Part shown: positions 45,048 to 55,035 of the stretch, in pieces
How the letters are laid out: the number at the start of each line of letters is the position of its first letter
Position numbering within the stretch: position 1 is the first letter of the stretch
Assembly (NCBI RefSeq): GCF_002288925.2
Contig: NW_022098021.1
Location: 4,227,920 to 4,291,919 of the forward strand
Source: Delphinapterus leucas
Taxonomy: Eukaryota; Chordata; Mammalia; Artiodactyla; Monodontidae
Reading direction: 5' to 3'
Length of the DNA stretch: 64,000 nucleotides
The notes under the pieces: model-generated
Seen by the model: the letters and a program-made list of their open reading frames with translations, nothing else
The model's database searches: none
What the model was told of the DNA's origin: nothing
Made by a program: the position numbers and the translations under genes

Positions 45048-45595
45048 TCTGCTTAGTTTGAAAACAAACATGGGAAACTGGGAAACTATGTAGGTCAAAT
45101 GGGCAAAGTTATTGGGAATGAAGATGGATCATTTATTGATTCAGAAAGCCTTTAGCTTTCAGTTATAATTGAAGAAATACAATAGGGACCATTCAAAGAC
45201 ATGATGACTTCATTGTGAATCATATGAAGAGAACTGTCACTGTTGCATGGGGGGCGCTGAGATGGGGAGAGGAGTAGATTCATGCTGTGTTGAATTTCAG
45301 CTCTAAAGACCCGACTCTAGGGCAAGGAAGAGAGGCAGTGTGTGGACTCCAGGTAAGAAGCCAGGGCAGCACTAAACAAACAGGGCTGCCAGGTCCCAGA
45401 GACTTGATGGTTTCAGGTCCTCAGTCCTGATGTCTGGAGCCATGTTTTGTGGCACCTGCCTGAAGCTTCTCTCTCTTTCAAAAAACAAAACAAAACTGGA
45501 ATTACAGACAGATCATGGGGCACTGCTGGTGTCCCCAGCCTGGCTGAGCCTGACCTCTTCTCCTGGTGTCCACTGGCAAGCAAGTGGGAAGTGTC
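45048..45595. other. Unique sequence
   Basis: No gene was recognised. Confidence 0.4.
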
Positions 45596-45797
45596 TTTTT
45601 TTTTTTGCAGTAGGCGGGCCTCTCGCTGCTGTGGCCTCTCCCGTTGCGGAGCACAGGCTCCAACACGCAGGCCCAGTGGCCATGGCTCATGGGCCCAGCC
45701 ACTCCGCAGCACGTGGCATCTTCCCGGACCGGGGCACGAACCCGTGTCCCCTGCATCGGCAGGCGGACTCTCAACCACTGCGCCACCAGGGAAGCCC
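45596..45797 (-). repeat. Short CHR SINE
   Basis: It has a T-run, 'gcagtaggcgggcctctcgc', and ends 'gcgccaccagggaagccc'. It carries a short deletion in the 'gacgcgcaggctcagcgg' block compared with its neighbours. Confidence 0.93.
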
Positions 45798-45817
45798 TAT
45801 TTTATTTTTTATAAATT

Positions 45818-46163
45818 AAAAAAAATATATTTATTTACTTTTGGCTGCATTGGGTCTTCATTGCTGTGCATGGGCTTTCTCTAGTTGCAGTGAGCAGGGG
45901 CCACTCCTCACTGAGGTGCACGGTTTTCTCATTGCAGTGGCCTCTGCTGTTGCGGAGCATGGGCTCCAAGTGTGCAGGCTTCATTAGTCGTGGCACGAGG
46001 TCTCAGTAGTTGTGGCTCATGGGCTCTAGAGCGCAGGCTTAGTAGTTGTGGCACACGGGCTTAGTTGCTCCGCAGCATGTGGGATCTTCCCGGACCAGGG
46101 CTTGAACCTGCGTCCCCTGCATTGGCCGGCGGATTCTTAACCACTGCGCCACCAGGGAAGCCT
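45818..46163 (-). repeat. Long-form CHR SINE
   Basis: It runs from 'ttggctgcattgggtcttca' through 'cagtagttgtgg' units to 'gcgccaccagggaag'. It is about 20 bp from the preceding SINE and on the same strand. Confidence 0.9.
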
Positions 46164-46245
46164 CCCATTTTGATATTTTTAATATTCCTTCTCTTTCTCT
46201 GATTTTTGGAATACTTAGATTTATTTTCTTTAGAGTTGTTTCCAC

Positions 46246-46414
46246 TTTTTTTTTTTTTTTTTTGTGGTACAGGCTCCGGACACGCAGGCTCAGCAGCCAT
46301 GGCTCACGGGCCCAGCTGCTCTGAGGCATGTGGGATCTTCCCAGACCGGGGCACAAACCCGCGTCCCCTGCATCGGCAGGCAGACTCCCAACCACTGCGC
46401 CACCAGGGAAGCCC
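46246..46414 (-). repeat. Short CHR SINE with internal deletion
   Basis: After the T-run it goes straight from 'tgtggtac' to 'aggctccggacacgcaggct'. The block 'cgggcctctcac...ttgcggagcac' (about 40 bases) found in all the other short copies here is missing. The tRNA-like end 'gcgccaccagggaagccc' is intact. Confidence 0.92.
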
Positions 46415-46679
46415 ATCTCTGACATTTTAACCTCCTCTCCTCTTCCTTCCAGCCCAGGACCAAATCCTGGGGGCTGGACCCCTGTCCCATGCCCCACACC
46501 CACGTTTTCTCTTTGCTCTCTCTGCTGCTTTCCCAGTTTGGACCCTCGTTACCTGTCACTAACTGTGAGAACTTAATAACTCACCTCCTCACCTGGGGTC
46601 CTTCCTCTCCAACCCACCTCCCGTCCGGGCAGGGCAGGAGCCCTACCAAAGCACAGGTGCTCATCCTTTCAACTCCTCC

Positions 46680-47220
46680 CTGCAGCGCTGGGCCAATCTG
46701 CTCGCTCACACACGTGGTTGGATGGATGAGCTGCCTCTGGTGGGTCCTCACCATCTATGCAATAATGTCTGAATTTCTTAGCAAGACATTCATGACCCTA
46801 CAGAGTTAAGTCCTAATCTCTTCCTCCAGCTTCTCCACCACTTTCTCCCATTTCTCCCCAACTCTACCATTTCCCACACTGGGGCGTCCTTCTCCAACAT
46901 GTTGGCTTGTCAAAATGACATCTACCCTTGAAGGTTCAACTTGAAGGTTATCTCTTCCATGCTTCCACTCGGATAGATCTATTTCCCCCCTTCATGATGT
47001 TCCAGTGGAATTTAATTTATAATTGACTTATCTCCTAGAACCTACTACCTTTCTTCCTTGACTTACAATGTTTGCATTTGATAACATTCCTGGGTTTCCC
47101 CTTCCAAGCTGGAGGGATGCTCCTCGGTGGCAGGAAGAAACATGATACTTGGCTTGTCACCCTCCAGAACACCTTGCAACCTGTCTCCTTTTAGAAAAGT
47201 TTGTTGAATATAATTAGCGC
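46680..47220 (+). repeat. L2 LINE 3' region, diverged
   Basis: Blocks such as 'caagacattcatgaccctac' and 'acttgaaggttatctcttcc' resemble the L2 ORF2 end and 3' region on the plus strand. 47.04-47.22 kb continues with weak similarity. Boundaries are approximate. Confidence 0.5.
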
Positions 47221-48063
47221 TCTGTAGTAAGTAAGAACACCTGATTATCGCTTATGGGTAGTGAGGGCTAGTGGACCTGACGTGGGGAATCGCAAAGAGG
47301 AGTAAAACATCGCTTTCCACCCCAAATGACTCAGACTGGGAGCTAAGGCAATTAGGAAATATTCTGGGATTTATTAAAATAAAAATCCTCTATGACCCCA
47401 GGCAAGTTATTTAACTTCCTTGAGCCTTAGATGCCTCATCTATCAAATATCTTATCTTCAAGGGCTTTTCTAAGAAAAAAGTAAAATTTAAAAAGCGCCC
47501 AAATCTGTTAAGCTCGTTAATTTTTATAGGAAAAGCCATTGCATAATAACCCACATATAAATGGGTTTGGAATGGTTAACTAGCAAAACTCCCAGGCCCC
47601 AGTGGTCAAGGGGAACGTCTGATAACAAAGGCACATTCCTCAGGTAGCATCCACCTGGGAGCCGTTTTCTTCCGTCAGAGCCCTGGTGGCTTCTCTAACT
47701 CGACCTCACCACACACGAGACCAAAGCCAGCCCAGCAGCTGTAGCGGGGCACTCTGCAGTCTGCAGTGCAAGAGACAGCTGTATACTTGTTTCAGGAGCA
47801 AATTAGGAACAGTAATAACCCAAGCAGCAAAATGAAGGCTCTGTAGTTTAATAACCGAATTCCGAGCAAGTATGAAAATAATGTACATGTGGATCTAAAA
47901 GCAACATCACTCTCAGATAGGAATGAACACATTCTCTGTGGGCTCCAACGGGACCAGCACAGGGTCATTGCCCTCAGCGACATCAGTTTACAGGGTTTGA
48001 TTTTTTTTTTAATTCTTTATTGCAATACATAGGCTCATCCTACACCCAATTTACTATTTGTTT
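47221..48063. other. Unique sequence with a MIR fragment
   Basis: A MIR piece, 'gaccccaggcaagttattta' with 'agatgcctcatctatcaaa', lies at about 47393-47460. No gene was recognised elsewhere. Confidence 0.5.
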
Positions 48064-48077
48064 AAATATGTCTCGTG

Positions 48078-48333
48078 GGCTTCCCTGGTGGCGCAGTGGT
48101 TGAGAGTCCGCCTGCCAATGCAGGGGACACGGGTTCGAGCCCTAGTCTGGGAAGATCCCACATGCCGCGGAGCAACTCAGCCCGCGCGCCTAGAGCCCAT
48201 GCTCCACAACAAGAGAAGCCACTGCAATGAGAAGCCCGCTCGCCGCAACTAGAGAAAGCCCACGCGCAGCAACGAACGCCCAACGCAGACAAAAATAAAT
48301 AAATAAATTTATTTTAAAAGTAAATAAATAAAT
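48078..48333 (+). repeat. CHR SINE, intermediate form
   Basis: It has the head of the short form ('gcttccctggtggcgcagtgg') and the body of the long form ('ccacaacaagagaagccact', 'gcaactagagaaagccca'), ending in (AAAT)n. The flanks 'aaatatgtctcgtg' (48064-48077) and 'aaatacgtctcgtg' (48334-48347) differ by one base. Confidence 0.94.
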
Positions 48334-48509
48334 AAATACGTCTCGTGAACTTGAGTCCACGTCATAGCTTTGGTTCAGTCATTTCCAGGTAACCCTCTGC
48401 ATTGTTTGTAAAATACTGACTTAAAACAGATTTCCTTCAGGTGGAGAAGGGAATAGAGCTGATAAATCAACAAGTGCTGTCTGGACAGGGAGAGGGCAGA
48501 GAAGAGGAA

Positions 48510-48640
48510 TAATTAACATTTCCTGAACACTGGCAATGGTACAACCACTTTTATGCTCATTTTATCTGAGGCACCTGGGGGCTCAGAGACACTAAGTTAC
48601 TGTCCTAAGTGAACAGGGGTGTGGAGTGCAGATCCTGAGA
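48510..48640 (+). repeat. MIR fragment
   Basis: 'ttttatgctcattttatctg' and 'ctcagagacactaagttact' fit the MIR core, diverged. Confidence 0.55.
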
Positions 48641-49089
48641 GGTTCATTCAAGAGCTCACGCTGTCTGCAGCCCATCCCCCTGTCTCCCAAGGTTCTGGGG
48701 CCCAGAGTGAGCAGACAATAAATGGCGTCTCATTATGGCCCGTGCTTATCTTGCTGTAACGCATTTGGCAGCCAGGTAACTTGAGATCCAGATGCTTTCC
48801 CCGCAGCAAGGTCAGACTGTGAGGCTATTGGATGAGGGTCAGGAGAAGCTGACCAGTGTCGTGGGGCTGGGGCAGTGTGGAGGAGGCAGGACACACAGGC
48901 CCACGCTGCCAGGCTGCCCACCGCCCAGACACCTTCCCTCTTCCTGTTGCTGCCGTGATCAGCTTCATGGCCTTCGTGGGGGATGGAAGCCTGTTTCCCA
49001 TGCGCTCACCATGGAAATTTGTAAGCCTGATGCCTTGGAGCCCTCTGTCTTTAATTGCTATTTGGATGGCTCGGACATTAGTTATTCCT
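48641..49089. other. Unique sequence
   Basis: No gene was recognised. Confidence 0.35.
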
Positions 49090-49530
49090 CTGCTATCGTG
49101 AAATCCATTCAACAAATATTAGTTATATGCCTAGCATGCCGTAGGGGCTGGGAATTCAAGATGGATACGAAATAGCCTCTGCCCTATAGGGACTCCCTGT
49201 TTGGCGGGGGACAGTGAAATAATTGTGGGAGGAAAGGCAGGTGGAAGGGTACAATGTGAGCGCAGAGGCAGACGTGGATAAATGCAAGAAGGCTCCGGAG
49301 AGGGTGACGTTTGAGCTGCCTTGTGAAAGGTGGGCTTCCCAGGTGCAGAAGGGAAGGGCACCACAGGTATTCAGACAGCCCAGGCACATGGGGAGAATGC
49401 TAGTAGTTCAGGATGCTTTAGGGAAACTGGTTGGAGCTGGAAAATGATTTGACTCATCTTGTAGACGGTAGGAGCCTCTGAAGGTTTTTGAGCAGCAGAG
49501 AGGTGCAATCAGGTCTATATGAATTTTAAA
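49090..49530 (-). repeat. L2 LINE 3' end and ORF2 remnant
   Basis: 'ccattcaacaaatattagtt', 'gcctagcatgccgtaggggc', 'gggtgacgtttgagctgcct' and 'ggtttttgagcagcagagag' are in the order of the L2 3' end and ORF2 end in reverse complement. At about 440 bp it is one of the longer L2 pieces here. Confidence 0.75.
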
Positions 49531-49779
49531 AATCACCCATAAAATAGTGTGAAGACAGGCTGAATTGGAATAAAGCCAGGGTACATGTGTTAGAAATATT
49601 CTACAGCACAGAAGGCAGTGGCAGTGACCTCAGCTTGGGTAGTGGCACTAGGAAAGGAGGGCAGGGAACAGACAAGGGACATACCAGCTGTGGTCACAGA
49701 AGAGTGTGTACACGTGGCCATTTTCACAGCTGTCCTGGTTCATTGGAAAAATAGCTTTTCCATGAAAATATCACCGACT

Positions 49780-49890
49780 CTCGAGTGACCCTGGTTAAAT
49801 AACGTAATTTCTCTGTGCCCCATCTGTAAAATGGACGTAATTCCATGTACTGAATAGATGTTATGAATGTTAAATAGAGCAAGCACATCA
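49780..49890 (+). repeat. MIR fragment
   Basis: 'gtgaccctggttaaataacg', 'gccccatctgtaaaatggac' and 'ttatgaatgttaaatag' fit MIR. Confidence 0.65.
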
Positions 49891-51505
49891 TACTGCAAAT
49901 TATGAATTGTCAATATGTGTGAATTATTTTCACCTTCCCATAATTTTCCTCACTTGAAAATAAGGTTAATATCAATATACTGCCCTGCTCTCATGAGATA
50001 ATTGGGCTAATATTCCGATTGAAGATAAAGCTCCTCATTTTTCTGGGGTAGATTTTATTCTTGTGAGATGTGGGTATGTAGATATGTGTATTTATCTCAC
50101 TCTAGTGTCAAGATAAAAATAGATACTATCCTTCAAAAGAAAACTAAATAAGTGAAGTGTGTTTATAAAGATTTATGTATGGAGCTAAATTAACTCTTGA
50201 GAACTGAGGTATTTATAGTCATTATTTCACTTCATTCTAAGAACAAGTACAGATGAACATGTCAAAAATGCCGACAATTATTGTGCTCTTATAATTTGAT
50301 TTCTTACGTATTCTAATTATGTTCTTTTAATTAGTAACCACTCTTGTTCTTTTGCTTCCCCTGAAGTGAGACTGAACTCACTTCCTAATGCAAAACAGTT
50401 TGTAATTTTTATGTAAGATGACATGCTATTAAGTAAAAAGAATGACAATTGTTTTTCCACTAAAGACTTCGTAATGATAAAAGAGAACTTAAGTAAATCA
50501 CTGAGCACGTATCTCATTTATAAAGCGTCGTGAAAAAGTCACCGTGTCACCACTCCCAGATTCTTCTGATTCGAAGTGAAGATGACACTAAAGCTGCCTA
50601 CATTTTAACTTTGGGAATTTATCCAAGATTTTGACCAGGCAAGGGTGAAGTGGAACAAAGATGGCACCTTTCAAAAGGTTTTAAAAAATATAGCTGTGAG
50701 GATCTCATTAGGAACATGCTTGAGAGCTTGTTCAGTTGTTATAATAACACGGGACAGCGTGCATTCAGCTCACTGGCGGGTCAGGACCGGCTGCACCACG
50801 TGCTTCACACACATCATTTCACGGAACACGAAATGACTGATCACTTCATCACCAGAATTCTCTTCAGCGCGATGCTTTATCATTACCTCCCATGCTCCCA
50901 AATTTAATTTTCCTGCTTCAGCATATCAGTTCCTGGGGATAAAGGCACCTATATATCGGGTTGGACAAATATTTACAGGGGAAAAAAAAGGGAGTAATGA
51001 AGTCTTGAGAAGTTAGAGATACCTAGTCTCTGTGATCCCATTTCGTAGGCTCTGCTTGTCTCTTATTATAGAATAAGACATTTTTGTTCTTGCAGATACA
51101 TGCTGAAATATTTAGGGTACAGTGTCTGGGTGTCAGCAATTCACCTTCAGTGGTTGAGTAACAAAAAACTTCTTGTGTGCAGAGAGGTAGAGAGACAGAG
51201 ATAGATAAAGTGGCAGTGGGAGACAGGGAGGGAGACAGAGACTGATAAAGATTGAGGAAGAAAAGTGGCAATGTGCAGACAATTGGTAAATCTTTTACCC
51301 AGAACTAAAACTGAAAAAAAAGTATATGTGAAGAATTTTTTAAGATTTAGCAATAGTTGAAGGGCAATAGAATTTGTCTGTGAATGCATTCAAGGTCCAT
51401 AGATAAAACAAAGGTGACATCTCCCAAGCAAATTTTTTCTCTTTATAATGGTAACCTCAGTATGTTGACATTATTACGGTAACTATGATTCCCATTTTTA
51501 AAAAA
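49891..51505. other. Unique AT-rich stretch
   Basis: About 1.6 kb without a clear repeat or gene. A purine-rich (GAGA) patch lies near 51.18-51.26 kb. Confidence 0.4.
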
Positions 51506-52545
51506 ATGATTAACAGACTTTATTTTTTCGTACAGTTTTAGATTAGATTAGCAGAAAAATTGGGCAGGTAGTACATAGAGTTCCATATACCCACCCGCTA
51601 CCCCTCTAGCCCCTCACACAGTTTCTATCATTAACATCTTCTTTCAGTGTGGTTACAATGAATGAACCAATACTGATGCATTTTTATTAACTAAAGTCCA
51701 TAGTTTACATGAAGGTCCCATTTTGTGTTATACATTGGGTTGTACAGTCTATGGATTTTGACATATGTATAATGACGAGTCCATCACTATAACATCATAC
51801 ACAGCAGTCTCACTGCCCTAAAAACCCTCTGCGTTCTGCCTGTACATTCCTCCCTCCTCCTAACCCCTGGCAACCACTGATCTTTTTTTTTTTACTGTCT
51901 CCATAGTTTTGCCTTTTCCAGAATGTCATATAGTTGGAGTCACATAGTATGTAGCCTGGCTTCTCTCGTTTAGTAATATATAGTTCAGATTCCTCTATGT
52001 CTTTTCATGCCTGATAGCTCATTTCTTTTTACCATTGAATAACATCCCGTTGTCTGGATGTACCAGTTTGTTTATCCATTAACCTACTGGAGGACATCTT
52101 GGTTGCTTCCAGTGTTTGGCAATTATAAACAAACATTTGTATGCAGGTTTTCATGTGGACCTACGTTTTCAACTCATTTGGGTAAATACCAAGGAGCTCG
52201 ATTGCTAGATTGTATGGTAAGACTATGCTTAGCTTTGTGGAAAACTGCCATGCTGTCTTCCAAAGCAGCTGTACCATTCTGCATTCCCACCAGCCATGAA
52301 TGAGCATTCCAGTTGCTCCCCATCCTTGTCAGCATTTGGTATTATCAGCTCTTTGAATTTTAGCCATTCTAGAAGGTATGTTGTGGCATTTCATTGTTTT
52401 AACTTGCAATTCTCTGACATATAATGCTTATTTGACATCTGAATATTGCCATCTCTATTTTGATGAGGCATCTCTTCAGATCTCTTGCTCATTTTTATAC
52501 TGGGTTGTTTTCTTATTGCAATTTGAATGGCTTAAAAAAAAAGTG
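51506..52545 (-). repeat. Old L1M: 3' UTR and ORF2 end, about 1 kb
   Basis: 'tacagttttagattagatta', 'gtccatagtttacatgaagg', 'ttccagaatgtcatatagtt', 'tgtttatccattaacctact' and 'cattcccaccagccatgaat' follow an L1MB/L1ME element continuously in reverse complement. It is the longest uninterrupted old L1 in the window. No open frame of ORF2 length survives. Confidence 0.85.
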
Positions 52546-53229
52546 GGTCATTTCATGAATAAATGAACAGGAGTGAATAGAGAATGTCATTTATTCAGCA
52601 ACTGTGGCAGAAACTGCATTCCCCTTTTCCCTTACTAACGGAACCCTCACATTGCGGCAGACAAGGTCCCTGGCTTATATTACTTAGTATTTCAGACTCT
52701 TTGGCACTCAGGGGTATGTTACAGTGTGACACAGGTCTGGCCAATAAGAAGCAAACAGAAGGTGCTGGTTGGGGCCTCCCAGAAAGGTTGTTAAGGGGAA
52801 GATTCAGTTGGCGGGCATCTCTTTGATCTTACGTCCTTTACCCATCCCCCTACAATTTTCCAGAATATGATACAATGTCCAGAAGGGGAGCAGCCATCTT
52901 GTGAGAGGAAGACAAAGCCATATGCCAAGGACAGCAGAGCCAACGGGGAGAAGCAGCCTGAGATATACTGACACCCTGGAGATATTGCAGACCCTCCAGG
53001 CTGTCTCCAGACTTCCTGTCACGTGGTAAGAAGCAACCCCTGTTGGTCTGCACTTTACTCAAGTTTCTGTTACAGGCAACCAATTTACTCCCTGATTTGG
53101 CAACATTTTTCCAGCTAAGTATGAGGCATTAGCCCCTTAAGGCAACTGCTCTGAGCAATTTTACTTAAAGGGCTGGTTCACAGAAGTACTATATTTGAAG
53201 AAAATTCTCTACATTATGGACACAATACT
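52546..53229. other. Unique sequence
   Basis: No gene was recognised. Confidence 0.4.
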
Positions 53230-53420
53230 AAGGGTAGGGTTATATTTACTACATATTCAGCACTGCACTAGACATCACGGGGGAAGGAAACCATAGTATA
53301 AAATAAGGACCTTACCCTTATGGAACTTACCATCTAATTAGAGACAAAACCGACTTATATGAAACAATCCTGAACACTTCAGGACAGTACAATTAAGGGC
53401 TAATAGTGGGTGTGAATTAA
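53230..53420 (-). repeat. L2 3' end fragment
   Basis: 'cagcactgcactagacatca', 'ggaccttacccttatggaac' and 'ttaccatctaattagagaca' are the reverse complement of the L2 3' end. Confidence 0.65.
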
Positions 53421-54649
53421 GTGTAGCAGCAGTTCATATAAAGTTGGGGGGGTCACTGAAGACAGGAGAAGCAAGGGAAATGTGATTAGCAACCCTGAAA
53501 ACAGACTCTGGGTATCTTACACCTTCACATTTTTGAATTCTAAATCAATGACCTAAATATAGACCTGGAAGCTATTCCCCTGGGTAAATGAAGATAAAAT
53601 GAAGGAAAGCCATTTCAACTTGAATAACAAGTCAGCTTTGAATGCAACAGAAATCTATCACCCTACTATCAATATTACAAATACAGAGCACTGTAATAAT
53701 TCACTAAAATCCTGTTTACCTTACTAATGACCAGAATATTTCATGTTGACATGATGTGGAAATTAAATATGTCACCTTAAAATAGAGCTTTAAAAACGCT
53801 TCCTTTGGAAGTAATGTAGGTTAATAGATTACACATGAAGAGGGATGCATGATTTTTCTTCTGCATTTCTGGTGCTTCAAACTTTGTTAAAATTTTTATC
53901 AGCTGCTATGCATTTTCCCTAGCATTTAGTTGCTGTTAGGAGCCGGATCAGATGTGGGTAGTTATCACATGTCTGTAAAGACAACCTGAGTTAGTTTTTC
54001 TAGGACTCTTTATTGAGATTTGAACTTATTTCCTAAAAGCTTTTCAATTTAGTGACCTTATTGCTAAACCAAAAGCATAAAGGCAAGTAAAATAAAGATA
54101 ACACTTCCATTTGATGTTTTTAAACCCCTTTCCTTCAGGACCTAGGAGAACATAATTGGCTTTTCCTTTTTTTCTTGTCTTCCTTTCCTTCTTTTCCTCC
54201 TCCCTTTTCTTTCCTTAAGCTTACCCCCCGAGTCATCAATCAAGTCCCACTGCCAGGGGGCTTGGCTGGGCAGTTTAAGGGATACCCTGTATTTAATAGG
54301 TATTGTGGATTCTCTCACATTTGGGCGGACGGAGACTGAAGTCGCGGGCGGGGTAAAAGAAGAGAGGAATCTGCAGAGGGAATGAGAAGACTCTGCAGGC
54401 AGAATGCTGACGGATTTGAGAAGGGCATAAGACCAACCGAGGGCATGGCTGTAATCCTCTCAGGGTTGTGAACCCTCAACTCTGCAGCACACAGGTAGAT
54501 AGATGGACCTCTGTCTCCAAGAGCCCTCAAACCCAGGGAAGGTTAGGGTATGGGTGGAAACCCAAAGGGACTGCAGTGGTACATCGTAAACGGAGGTGCT
54601 GCACGGACCCCAGGCTAAACTCTGCCCAAAGAGTCCCTACCTGTCCACT
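53421..54649. other. Unique sequence upstream of the CpG island
   Basis: AT-rich until about 54.2 kb with a pyrimidine tract at 54.16-54.22 kb, then rising GC. No exon was recognised. It may hold distal promoter elements. Confidence 0.4.
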
Positions 54650-54719
54650 CCGGGAGGGACTCCGGCTAAAGCCTCAGCCCGACCCCAGGGGCGGAGGACG
54701 AAGGGCTAGAGCCACCTCC

Positions 54720-54987
54720 TCCGCAATCCCCCGCCCCCCGGCGCCGACGCGCCGCACTCCTGCCGCGCCCCCATTGGCCGAGGCGCTCGCCAATCCGGGA
54801 GCAGCGGCCGGCGAGCCGGCCCTGGTTGGTGGAGCCGGTGCTGGGCCCCCCTCTCGCTCCGGCCTGGCCCCCCGCCGGGAGGGGGCGTGGCCGCGGCCGT
54901 GGCCGGGCCGGAGGCGGCGTCGCTGGCGCCGCTGCGTGCGGGGCGGTGCGGGGTGGGGGCGCCGGGCGGCCGCGAAGCGGCGGGACC
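54720..54987 (+). promoter_or_regulatory. TATA-less promoter with CCAAT and GC boxes
   Basis: An inverted CCAAT box (ATTGG at 54773-54777) and a direct one (CCAAT at 54790-54794) lie close together, an arrangement typical of NF-Y sites. GC boxes follow: 'gggggcgtggcc' at 54881-54892 and 'ggggcggtgcgggg' at 54940-54953. No TATA box is seen. Transcription probably starts at several positions between about 54.83 and 54.97 kb. A head-to-head (bidirectional) promoter is possible from this layout. Confidence 0.7.
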
Positions 54988-55035
54988 ATGGAGCTGAGAG
55001 CGCGGCGCCGGCGCCGGCGGCGGAACCGCGGACCG
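54988..55035 (+). CDS. Candidate first coding exon, arginine-rich N-terminus
   Basis: The ATG at 54988 sits in a strong Kozak context (A at -3, G at +4). It opens 16 codons, MELRARRRRRRRNRGP, ending exactly at 'gaccg|gtgagtg', a good splice donor at 55036. The exon stops in phase 0. The run of seven arginines could be a nuclear localisation or membrane-topology signal, but it may simply reflect GC-rich codons. I do not recognise the protein, and no downstream exon can be matched from sequence alone. Reading past the donor gives only about 14 more codons before a stop, which favours splicing here. Alternatively the exon is 5' untranslated and the true start lies further on. Confidence 0.5.

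Noticed and set aside
44829..45056. A 75-codon frame with 'DGWMDGWV' repeats
   Set aside because: It is the GGAT microsatellite in translation.
45413..46559. Several frames of 75 to 154 codons with shared 'PLHRQADSQPLRHQGSP' or 'VESPPADAGDTGSCPGPGRS' sequence
   Set aside because: This peptide recurs across the window because it is the CHR SINE translated in sense or antisense. It is not a protein family.
1338..48333. Functional tRNA genes at the tRNA-like SINE heads
   Set aside because: The heads keep A- and B-box-like sequence but are joined to SINE bodies and A-tails and do not show a full tRNA cloverleaf. They are SINEs.
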